Shown here one piece after another: positions 1-10,700 of a DNA stretch of 64,000 nt. The stretch is from positions 2,480,001 to 2,544,000 of the forward strand of contig OX388310.1 of NCBI GenBank assembly GCA_947579605.1. The letters are read 5' to 3'. Within the stretch, counting starts at the first letter, position 1. Each line of letters starts with the position of its first letter. The translations under genes were made by a program, and so were the position numbers. Origin of the DNA: Athripsodes cinereus (lineage: Eukaryota; Arthropoda; Insecta; Trichoptera; Leptoceridae). The notes beneath the pieces were generated by a model. The model did not search any database and was not told the DNA's origin. It saw only the letters and a list, made by a program, of their open reading frames with translations.

Positions 1-1767
1 TATGTACAATATAGTTTTTTTTTCTCTGTTTCTATAAGCAAAGTATAATTAATATTCAATCAAAAGTTAAAATAGTCAGATTCGCAAAAAGATTGTCCTT
101 ATAAATCCTTTTCTTTTATCTCTAAAAAATAACCATGCATGGCATAGAACGCTTTCATAATAATAATATTCAATGAACTCTTCCTACGGAAGAAGTGTAA
201 GTAAAATAAAATAAAAAAACAATATGTTTTATTCTCTGCCATAAAATACATAAGGTATAAAACAAAACAACTTTACAGAAGCGTAAGGACACAGGAATAT
301 AAAAATAATAATAATAATAAATGAAATTGCTAGGGAACTTAAAAAAATGTATTTATAATAATTTTATAGTAAACACTTGATGGTAATCTCGGATGAGAAA
401 AGTTTTTAGCGTCTAATTCAAAAAGTTTCCCCGCGCGCAGATGGGGTTGCAAGGTAAGACGGCGGGGTGTCGCGAGGGGAGGGGAGGGTGAAAGGAAGGA
501 TGAAACCTGAAGGAAGGAGGAGGAAGGATCCTCCTCCTTCTTCTTGCTACATTCTAGACTAGACTCAGGTAACAAATCAAAACAGAAGACGATTCCTTAA
601 ACGGAACTTAAAAAAGAATAAGTTCTTTTAAAGAAAGCTCACTTTTAGATTGAAGGACGATATAGCATACTGGGTGAATATTTATATTTTTTGCAGTAGG
701 TATGTATGAAAAGTAATATAATATATTTTTAGTTTCGGTAAACTTTCCTGGTTTCTGACTTATGTCAAAGTGTTATCTGTGGTGGTATAAAACTGTATGT
801 TTCCAAAACATTTCAAAAGTTAAAAAAATAAATAATATTTTTTACTCATTTCAATACAAAACAGCAATTTCATTCAATATACAGTTATCAATATTGTAAT
901 ATTCTACCTTCCATCTAGATGTCTCTCGTGTATAGAAAGATAGTACTCAAAAATCTCTTAAAGTTCTGAGACACAAAAAAATTAATGTCATAGTATACAA
1001 ATTAGGATACAATATGATAGAAATAATTGATTACAACACTTTTTAAGTTATAGAATAAGGTTTTTCTTTGCTATATTCCTTTACACTTTGTAACTTTACT
1101 ATACCCATAAATAATGAAAATTTCTGAAAGCGTAATATGACAAAAACAATTAATTCACCTCAAACGGAGAAACATATTTATACAATATCAAATTACACAA
1201 AAACTAATCGGTAGATGAGAGAAAGCTGTCCTCCTAACGCTTGCGAATTGGCTATAGGCTGGTTTAAGTTCTCACTTCCGGTGTCCATGGACAACGCTAA
1301 CAAACTCCGATTCTCTTGCAATCACGATCCAAGGTCTACCAATGGAAAAATGTTTTATAAAAACCTACAGAAATTTGTGAGAGTAACGTTTTCATAATAG
1401 CATGCTTAAATATTCGTTAAAAACTAATGTGTAACTGTTTTTTAAGGATCGCATATTTAAGTGTCCCTTAAAAGTGGGTACTTAAACTTCAATTCAGTTG
1501 ACGAAATCCTCCATATAAAAGTACGTAGGTTTTATTGGATGTTATTAATATTACGAATATATTTTACTGAGTGCATCTCAGTCACTGATAACAAGGAGCA
1601 AGTAACAGAAAATATATGAAATAACTCATACATAAATATTACAGTCCGCTTGTAAATATCTATTTTTGTGAATACGTCCTATAGCCACTTTTTAGGAGGT
1701 ATTAAGGAATGGAATGCCTTCTATGAAAACATGCACTCTTTGAGCGTATTCCTGAACCATGAAACTA
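1..1767. other. AT-rich non-coding stretch with a GC/purine-rich island
   Basis: No coding exon was recognised. The only compositional break is about 425-550, which is GC-rich and then purine-rich (CGCGCGCAG, GGGGAGGGG, GGAAGGAGGAGG). It contains a good splice-donor match, CAAG|GTAAGA, at about 450-459. It could be an untranslated first exon or promoter of a neighbouring gene, or a decayed repeat; nothing in the sequence decides this. Confidence 0.4.
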
Positions 1768-1975
1768 TCATAACATCATCATCGTCCTCAACGCTCCTTG
1801 GAGTACAGGGCAGAAACCAGCCTCCTCCATTCAGAGCGTCTCTGTGCCAATCGCTTCACCTCTTCCCACGACATTCCCTGCGCTCTGATGTCATTATCAT
1901 AGGAACGGTGTATTGTGAAAGAGGGACACCCGAAGAACAGTGCTCTTCAAAATTATGTATGTATTTAGTTTGTGC
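1768..1975 (-). mobile_element. LINE family F 3'-end fragment
   Basis: Read on the minus strand, this matches the 3' end of the element at 59255-59480. Shared blocks are the GGGCAGAAACCAGCCTCCTC segment, the CAGAGCGTCTCTGTGCCAAT segment and the ACACCGTTCC-type end with a GAGGGACACCCG block. In the better copy this codes for the last residues of a reverse-transcriptase ORF. It is 5'-truncated and no longer open. Confidence 0.7.
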
Positions 1976-2630
1976 ATGAAACTATATCTCGTATGTATTT
2001 TATTGTGAAACAACATTTAAAATAATTTTAAGATATTTTCAAAATATAAAATTAACACCGTGTTTTCTAATATTAATGTTAATATGAAGCAAACCGAAAA
2101 TCTTTCGTAAAAACTGTCATTTCATAAAACCTTTATGTTTTTTGTTTGAAGATTTTTAACCATAGGAATATCCAAGAATGTACATACATATATAAATGTG
2201 GTTTGAGATCGAATGTGGATAAATCCAATAATAGATTCTTCCAACCAGATATAAGTATGTAGAAATATTTATTGTTTCGAGTTCTATAAAACTACATTTT
2301 TCAAAACAATCGAATCTTATTTAATGTATACAAAAATAGGAGAGAAATTCGATTTTTGTATCGAAAACAGTCAAAACTCGGTTATTTTTGGGTTCTACTA
2401 ACATTTTTCAACAAATGAATATGTCCAATTTCGATCCCAAGCCAAACAAACTCAAACGTCAAACAAAACACTTTCATGGTATTGCTATATTCACAAATGT
2501 TTCACAATTTTCATAAAGTTTTCTTATAATATCAAAAATGTATCTTTCAATTTGATGATTGTGTCAACGAGACTGGGTAAAAATTTAGTGTTCAATATAT
2601 TTCCACATGACAATATCATGTACCTACAAT

Positions 2631-3455
2631 TAGTGATGTGAGAAGAGAAAATTCTCCAAAGAAATTTCTCGAGAACGAGAAATTTCTCCTCTGATGGAAG
2701 AGAAATTTCTCTCCGTAATTTTTCTTAGTGTTATTATGACCTTTCGCCCAGTACACTTCGCAGCCAACCTGATTGATCCAAAAATTTGTGGGGCTGATTA
2801 AGGCCCAAATCAGAGGTTATTAAGACTTTTTTCCATGTACGTACCTGCAATTTTTTTTAACTTAAATATGGGCATGTGGGGAGTCAAACATCAAGATTTT
2901 TCATCAGTTATTAGCCCTTTTTTTCTATATAGGTACCTAACATTTTTTGTTTCCATAATCAATTGTAGCCATATTTTATTTTATTTATTTTTATTTAATA
3001 CATAAACGGCTATCGCCTTTTACATCTTGAACATACATTACACAATGATAAAACCACCAATTTCCAATAAAAATCATTAACAATTACTAAAAACATAATA
3101 AAAATAATTCATCAACTTATCCATCTCACATCAACAGTTACATACCTACAATCTTTCATAAATCTCATACAAAACATAGAGAACATTAATACAGTTTCAA
3201 TAACAAATTTCACAAAACAATTAATTGTATATTTATATGCATTTCTACCCATTTAGTTCATAAAAAATAATATTGGTGATAAATTGTCTCAACTTTTGTA
3301 CATTGTAATTGAATGATTGAATAAAGTATTTATTATTATTATTATACTGTTAAATAAAAAAAATTAAAATCTCCGAAAATTCTCTACTTCTATTCTTAAG
3401 AAATTTTATTATTAAGAAATTCTTCTCTACTATTTCTTAAGAATTCCACAACACT
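2631..3455. mobile_element. Possible TIR-bounded element with GAAATTTCTC repeats
   Basis: The ends are TAGTGATGTG and CACAACACTA, inverted repeats matching at 9 of 10 positions. Both sub-terminal regions carry short inverted GAAATTTCTC / AAGAAATT repeats. The interior holds an AT-rich block (about 2975-3345) with an ACGGCTATCGCC motif, resembling the block at 12534-12690 and perhaps a LINE 3' untranslated region. I found no convincing target duplication, so the boundaries are tentative. Confidence 0.4.
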
Positions 3456-4149
3456 AATAATAGATATATAATAATACACAGATATCACCATCTCAACATT
3501 ATAATATCTATATACCTACATATAGTGTGATATGACACTGTGGATAACACTTTTATTACAATAAAGTAACTACCACACTAGTCACTAGTGCAACTGTATT
3601 GCAGATATTATAATGAATACAAAAATATCAACACTTACACACATATTATTTACGAGTCTTTATTTTTACCCTGTTTCTTTTCTATTCCATACTATACTAT
3701 ACCATCACGCAGAGAGAACGGAATGCCAAATAGATCGGTTTGACATTATTTTGATTTTATTAATAAAACACAAACAAACAATTATTATTTATTTTTTTAT
3801 TCATTCTCTACTGTACATTGATAACAAACAATTAGATAAAAGGTATACATTCAAATTAAATGCAATCAATACACAGAGTGCGAGTTTATCGCATCTCTTC
3901 TAACTTACCCAAAATACATATTATAAATTATTTTACTTAGTATTATTAACACTGTGTTTTAACTCAAATAAACAACACAAAGAAATAAAAATAAAATGCA
4001 CTCGATGAGATAATCTATGCACCAATCGAGGCAAAAACTATGAAAGCTAAAATAAAAATATTCATTCATGAAATTAATACGCCATTACAAACATACACAA
4101 GCAATGACTGACCATAATGGTCCTCTTTCATTCCCTACGTATTAAAATA
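3456..4149. other. AT-rich intergenic DNA
   Basis: No gene was recognised. A short stretch at about 3710-3740 (AGAGAGAACGGAATGCC) looks like a decayed minus-strand end of LINE family E, as at 31970-32065. The rest is low-complexity A/T sequence. Confidence 0.4.
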
Positions 4150-4551
4150 AAATTAAAAAACAAGTGTTTTTTTCTACTATGTTTTTTTTAGAGAAACGTC
4201 TTTCGTCTTATAAGAACATTGTCAATCTCAATCCTTATAAGACGTCTCCCTCAATAAAGAACACATAGTAGAAAATAACATTTGTTTTTTTTTTATTTCG
4301 TAATAGAATTCTACTATTCATTCACTGTGTCGGTGTTTAGGTAGTAGAATTCCATATCGAAAAAATAAAACAGGTGTTTTATTCTACTAAAGATTTTATT
4401 TTGTGAGAGAGACGTCTTTCGTCTTATGAGGTCTTACGATTGACAATGTCCTCATAAGACGAAAGACGTCTCTCTCACAAAATAAAATCTTTAGTAGAAT
4501 AAAACACCTGTTTTATTTTTTCGAGAATTCTACTACCTAAACATCGATACA
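4150..4551. mobile_element. Two adjacent foldback (hairpin) elements
   Basis: Hairpin 1 (about 4155-4290) and hairpin 2 (about 4327-4550) are built from the same parts: AAAACAGGTGTTTTATTCTA, then a T-rich block, then GAGAGACGTCTTTCGTCTTA, then a short loop and the inverse. Hairpin 2 is close to perfect for about 70 bp on each side of an ~18-base loop. It extends outward through GTGTTTAGGTAGTAGAATTC, so each arm is about 100 bases. There is no coding capacity. The third family member is at 6672-7091. This looks like a non-autonomous foldback DNA element. Confidence 0.75.
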
Positions 4552-5084
4552 GTGAATACCATTACATATACAAGATAAAATTGAAAAAAAAACCACAATA
4601 TGTAGTTAAGGGGCCCTTTAGCAAAAACGATAACACATAACACTAACTACGAACATTTTAATTTGATAAATTTTAAAACAAATATTAATTACCAATATCA
4701 AACTTTAACTTAAAAAAACTCGATTATAGCTTCATAGTATTCGTTTATAAAAAAGCATATTACTAAAAATCGAATTCGGGGGTGTGTTTGGTACATAAAT
4801 GCATGAGAATCCTACAAATTTTCGTATATTTATTTTAATATTGAGAATATTTAGATAGTTATTACAATTGTAGAACAACAAAAAAACTATTTTTTACGAA
4901 TACTAGTACGCGTAGTTAATAAAAATCATTTGGAAGTTAACTACATACTGTGTTTTTTTTTCAGATTTTATCTTGAAATGGACTTCCAACAAGTACCTTC
5001 GGTCAATAACATCAATACATTACATTTAGCTTTTTTCTATAGAAGGATAATAATATCTTTATATTGATCCCGTGGAGCACCCGG

Positions 5085-5301
5085 TAAAGAATTGGTCTCC
5101 TACTCTTCTGCGTAAGTTTTCGAGTGTCCTGTAAAAGGCAGGTGTTCGAAAAAATAAGACATTATACATCTTAAATTCAGCGATGAGGTTTGCCACCCAT
5201 CCTGAATGTCTTGATTTTATATTGGCACGAAGAGGACAGTTTGCATGTTTCTTACATGCAGCTGATCTGCTGGCTACCCCACTTGTGGGATATGCCGTGA
5301 T
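5085..5301 (+). repeat. R225 interspersed repeat, full-length copy
   Basis: This is a good copy of the commonest repeat in the window. It runs from GGTAAAGAATTGGTCTCC, through AAGTTTTCGAGTGTCCTGTA, CAGCGATGAGGTTTGCCACC, CATCCTGAATGTCTTGA and TTACATGCAGCTGATCTGCT, to TGGGATATGCCGTGATGGTA. It ends directly in a TATAG tandem array. It has no ORF. Its 3' tail resembles that of LINE family E at 16030-16085, so it is probably a SINE or a short non-autonomous LINE derivative. Confidence 0.75.
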
Positions 5302-5381
5302 GGTATAGTATAGTATAGTATAGTATAGTATAGTATAGTATAGTATAGTATAGTATAGTATAGTATAGTAGTATAGTATAG
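5302..5381 (+). repeat. (TATAG)n microsatellite
   Basis: About 15 tandem copies of the pentamer TATAG, with one slip near 5370. The array begins exactly where the R225 copy ends, so it is probably the expanded 3' tail of that retroelement. Confidence 0.95.
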
Positions 5382-5861
5382 GATAATAATAATATAGGTA
5401 ATTATGTATTATGAATGTATTCCTGGATCTGATTAATTACTAATTACATAAAGCTACCTGGTTGATACAGTTGGTATGTGTTACTATTTGATTAATACTT
5501 TTACCACTAGAGGGACATCATAATATTGTGTAATTAATTATCTAGGTATGAATCACTTTATTATCACCAAAACCATATTGTACTCTGAATTAATTATATC
5601 AAACGTTGTCAGCCAATGTAAATCATATTAATATTTTAGTGCATTCGTATATTTGTATAAACTAAATATACAATCATTGTCGTTGGGTGGAATGCTAGTA
5701 TATATACATACATGGGTCTATAAAAATCTCTCGACTTCGTGTGTTTTATCACTACATCTCTAATGCTTGTTAGATATATAGGTGAAAGAAGCTCATCTAA
5801 GCTATCGGAAACCTTACAAACAGAAAAACAGTGTTCTTTTTTCTAAATGTCTTATACCTGG

Positions 5862-6110
5862 TGTTTTATGTACACCTGCCTTTTTCAGGACACTCAAAAA
5901 CTTACAAAAAAGAGTGGGAGATCTAAAACATTCCGACGAAAACACTGTTATACATAATATACCTATCTACATTAGCCTAACCTATATTTTTCAAACCATT
6001 TTTTAGAGTACACAATCTAAAAACATCACGTATTAAAACATTTCACATCTTCAATGCAGCGATGAGATATGCCCCCCCCCCCCCCCCCTTCTGAATGTCT
6101 TGACTTTAAT
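5862..6110. repeat. Rearranged R225 copy with a poly-C run
   Basis: About 5865-5925 holds the R225 head in inverted orientation (CCTGCCTTTTTCAGGACACT). About 6040-6110 holds the middle part in direct orientation (GCAGCGATGAGATATGCC, then CTGAATGTCTTGACT). A run of about 18 C residues at 6070-6088 interrupts the direct part. The two halves point opposite ways, suggesting inversion on insertion or two copies. Confidence 0.55.
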
Positions 6111-6671
6111 GGCACTTGTTTATTACCTGCAAATTCTTTCGATGACAACACTACTTATTTGCAATGCTAGAGTTGCAATGCAACCGTAATGGTGTGAGTG
6201 AATGAATTTACGTATTTACATAATATTGAATTATTAATAATATAGAGGGCTAATTTAACTTGTCGAACAAATAAATTACATATTATGTGATATCATCGTG
6301 TCAGAAAATAAATTATATGTTTGTTTAACAAATAAATAAGTTATAACAAAGGAATATATTTGACTACTGGGTACAAAACAATGGGTAATTGAGGTTTTAT
6401 TATGTGTTATTCCACGTGGCGCGACCGCGTGTAAAAACAAAGAGACGCGTGTTGTGTGGTTCGGATAGTATAAGGAATTTTGAACTTCATGAAAGAAAAT
6501 TTTTGGTAAAAACCCCTTAACCCTCTCATTACCAAACTTCGTTAAAGACTCATGGAATTATTTTTTATATTAGGTACAAAAATATGCTTTTTGGTAAAAA
6601 AAAATATCTAATTATTAATTGCCTCTTACCGTTTTTGACGGAGGACCACGTGTTTGTTAAAGGATATCGGC

Positions 6672-7091
6672 AGTTTAAGGACATAAATAAAACGAGTGTT
6701 TTATTTTACTATTGATTTATTCGACGAGAGAGACGTCTTTCGTCTTATTAGGACATTGTCATAATAAGACGAAAGACGTCTCTCTCGTCGAATAAATCAA
6801 TAGTAGAAACATGTTGACCGTGCCTTCTGTGTGGCTGGTCCGTTGCTGTGGAACAAAATTCCCTATGATTTGCGGAGTCTGGAGAGTGTGGAGGTGTTCA
6901 AGACGAGGTTAAAAACCCTATTATTTGGGAGGTGTTGTGATTCTTGAATGGGCCCTTGCGGTGGTTTTTCCACAAAACGGCGCATTATAAATAAGTTGTC
7001 TAGTTATTATTATTTGAATAAAACACTTGTTTTTTTTATTTCGCAATGGAATTCTACTACCTAAACACCGACACAGTGAAGTTTAAGGACA
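6672..7091. mobile_element. Foldback element interrupted by a LINE tail
   Basis: The core at about 6690-6808 is a near-perfect hairpin with the same GAGAGACGTCTTTCGTCTTA arms as the elements at 4150-4551. Its right arm stops at AATAGTAGAA and resumes at about 7016 with TAAAACACTTGTTTT, then ATTCTACTACCTAAACACCG. The 12-mer AGTTTAAGGACA occurs at both borders (6672-6683 and 7080-7091), as expected for a target duplication. The gap is filled by a LINE 3' end. Confidence 0.7.
6809..7015 (+). mobile_element. 3' end of a CR1/Rex-like LINE
   Basis: An open stretch ending at the TGA at 6945-6947 encodes a pattern typical of the last residues of non-LTR reverse-transcriptase ORFs: FCVAGPLLWNKIPYDLRS, then ESVEVFKTRLKTLLFGR. 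The 3' untranslated tail (GGGCCCTTGCGGTGG ... ATAAGTTGTCTAGTTATTAT) recurs at 34850-34925. The rest of the element is missing. It sits inside a foldback arm, so it is younger than that element. Confidence 0.75.
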
Positions 7092-7688
7092 CGTTACAAA
7101 CTCTATGAAGTTGTAACTATTATTATTTCATTCACAAACATCATGTCACAAAAATAAACAATAGCAAAATGTAAAAAGTATGGATGCATTAAATTGTAGC
7201 ACATGTTTCCATCTAATTAAAAGTCGTAATACATGGAAATTGAGGCCAAAACATTAAATCTTAAGTTTGGAAATAAATAATACACCAATAAACATTACGT
7301 TTCTGATTACCTACTGTGGGATGAATATTCGATATCTGTAAACCCAAACAAAATACACACTTTCTGATTAATAAATGACTTCAACAGAAAAAAATATTAT
7401 TCTCGTTTAATAAACCAACCTTAATTTCCGCATAAATCAAAAATTATTTTCTAACCAAGCGGTTTTTAATAAATAAAATTCTTCATGTTCCTGGACGAGT
7501 ATACTGGTAAAAAATTATAATATTATGCTTTACGGCAAAATCATAAAAACCATTGTCTGCTCAGAAGGCTCGCAATTATGCCCCTGAAATATTGAATATA
7601 CGGATCATTGATCTCACATGAATTATGAAAATAAGTCAAACTAATATCTGAATATTTTTGAAATTATATCATATCGTCTTTTTTTCAG
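7092..7688. other. AT-rich non-coding DNA upstream of the otopetrin coding start
   Basis: No exon or clear repeat was recognised. It probably belongs to a first intron or 5' flank of the otopetrin gene, because the exon that follows has a splice acceptor (TTTTTTTTCAG) immediately before it. Confidence 0.4.
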
Positions 7689-7747
7689 AAAATCACATTT
7701 GAAGAGCCTGTCAGTTATAACCAAATCTGTCTCTACCTCCAGACACA

Positions 7748-10700
7748 ATGGACACAGTGCAAGAGGAAACCTCCAGGTAAATTATATATTTTACTCTTTA
7801 CCGTCCATTGTATTTTTTCTATTTTGCTTAATTTTACAAGGTTTTGCTTTCATTTATCAGTTAATTATATCCTCCCACGTTTCATTACGCTCAAAACAAA
7901 TATTTTTTAATTGTATATAATACATATAATGAAGTTTTACAAAATAAATACGTATGAAATAATACTTACAATGATTTTGATTTATATTTGCTTTTGCCTT
8001 TGAGTCACAAAATCCTGGGTTCGATTCCCGGCCAGAGCATATTTAAGAATAATCTAATTTCATACCTATTCATTTTGGAGGATCGTCAGAGTGATCACTG
8101 AACTATTGTGAATACCCCTTTAGCAAATAAGATATTATATTATCTCATATTAGCATAAAAATAAAGGCAAAGTATTGTATGATCAATAACTAGTTATAAT
8201 AATAAATAATGAAAAATATGAGTTGAGTCACTCGCGTCACAACACATGAATAGAGTCATTCTTCACATAATGTCACTCGCCACCGCACTGCATCACGATA
8301 CACATCATAATTCACTGTCTTGTGTCTTTATTACTAAAACGTCACTAATGCCCTCAAACTAAGATGCTTCCAATAAATTTTAAATTATACGAGATACATT
8401 AGTAACATAAATTCTTATATTCAAATCTGTGATTGTTTTCGAATTTAAATTTGGAACGTTAACCAATTTCTCCTTTCTAAGCACAGTATTGAAGATTGTC
8501 TTTTGAGATATTAGTATGGTGAAGACAAATTTTATAAGACGAAAATTAGACCTAGTTTCCATTTAATATTGATTATATCTAATTTGAATGCATTTTTCTA
8601 TAAAATTATATATTATATTGTGATCAATATGCAGTATAGAATAAATAAATAAATTATATTCATTGATTGTATCGGCATTAACTTTGTAACCCTTCATTTT
8701 AAATTATCAAATAAAATAAAATAAATATTTATTATTATTGTGTTATGTTACTGCTGAGTAAGACTAACGCATCTGATGTATAGATCAGCACCTGATGATG
8801 CAAACTCCGAGTCCGCGAAACCGGTCGTACGTTAGTCTTACTCAACAGTAACATAAAACAATAATCATAAATATTTATTTTATTTTATTTCATAAATTAT
8901 ATTCATTTCAAAATAAGAAATGTGTCCTTTAAAAGGCAGATGTTTGAAAAAATAAAGACATTTAAAAATCAGCAGTAGTAAGGTTTTGCCAACATCCTGA
9001 ATTTTCAATTTTTTGCTGGGACGGAGAGGACGGCTTGCATGTTTATAACATGCAGCTAGTCTGCTGATTACCCTACTTCTGGGATATGCCGTGATGGTAT
9101 AAAAAATCTTAATATTTATTTTTCTTTTTTCTATGAAAACTGTTGAAGTTACTGCGATATGTAAATGTAACGACATAAAAGTATACCAACACAATATATT
9201 ATAAGCTAAAGAATTATTACCTTTAATGTATGATGTATTATCTTGTATCAACTAGAAACTCACTAAAGGTAACTGGACTAAGGATCTTGTGTTGGTTAAA
9301 CCTATTCCATTTCCTCCTCAAGGATGTGTATAATATTGTAACATTCTGCTTATTCTTTGCACTCGTCCAAATCACAACAATGAAAATTTACTATTATTAA
9401 TTATTATTAGAAAATTCAAAATACTTTGAATTTTCTAATAATAATTCTTTAATTAAACCGAGTTTCTATAAATTAATAATGGAAACCTAGTACATATCCA
9501 AGCCTATACATGAAATCGTTTGTGAAAATCTTTCCCTATTCTAGTTCTTAAATAATGATTTCATTTTTATATAAAATTTTAATTGCATATTAAGTTGTTT
9601 CACATAACACAATAATGAGTCTTTGTTTTAAATTATCTAGGTACGCCACTGATCTCCAGATCTATAATATATATTCTATAAATATACATAGAAGTGTATT
9701 ATTATGATTCTGCATTGTTGATGGAATCTATTTTTAGTAAGCCCTTTGAATATCAATGATTTCTATGTATCCAACCTTACTAGGAGTTTGTTTTTTTAAT
9801 TACTATTAACATTATCATGTATAGACAATTCACACAGACCGAGCTAGTCCCAAACTAAGATATGAATCTTGTATTATGGGTACTAACACGACGATACACA
9901 TATACAATCCACTGCACACATATACATGTAACACCCAGACCCAGGACAATTTGAAAAAGGTCATTCTTCATTTTGCCTTGGCCGGGAATCGAACCCGGGA
10001 CCTCGTGACTCAAGGCAAGTGCGTTAGCCTCCGCGCCACACCTGTCGTCTTATAATCAGTGACGGTCGGTATTATAATCAGTGACGTTCCAAGAATTTTA
10101 CAACCTGAATAATGGTATTAATTTTTTTCATTCACAGATGATGAAGGGTATAAACCGTACTTATTCAGTGATGCAGTATTAAAAGCACAACGCCTTTTAT
10201 AGTAATTAAAATCATTAGCTTGAATTTTAGCTTAACTACAGAAAAAGCTTAAGATCTTACTTAACTACAAAAACTTATTTTTTTTTTCAAATTATTTTAT
10301 CATATAATTTTATCATATAACAAATAACTCATATCAAAACTTAAGTATCTTGTTGCTGAATTTTGATAGGCACCTGCCTTTTGAGAGATGTTTTTAATGA
10401 AAGTTGTGGAGAAACATGGAAATTCAATTCTACTCAGGGCATGAGCGTACCCAGAGAGAGACAAAAAAAGGGCAATTGTCTCGCTTAAGGATCTCGAAAA
10501 TAGTAGAAAAGTAGGCAAAATTAGTATCAAAAATTGGCATCACAATAGGAAGCTGCCCCTTCAGTAGTTTAGAAATTTTACATTCAAGCTAAATAACCAA
10601 ATTGTGAAAAGTGAAACCTGACCGCTCATTTAACAGCCGTCAGATTAACCAGTTCTAAATATTTTTAAAAACAAAACGAGGAGAACGTGTAAAATTTGAA

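Noticed and set aside
1668..1979. 103-codon plus-strand open frame
   Set aside because: It runs antisense through a LINE family F tail.
9399..9446. microRNA precursor
   Set aside because: The stem is only 22 bp, perfect and almost all A/T with a 4-base loop, unlike insect precursors.
9976..10045. A genuine tRNA gene on the minus strand
   Set aside because: A and B boxes are present but the arms do not form a complete cloverleaf and the sequence continues into a body shared by other SINE-B copies.
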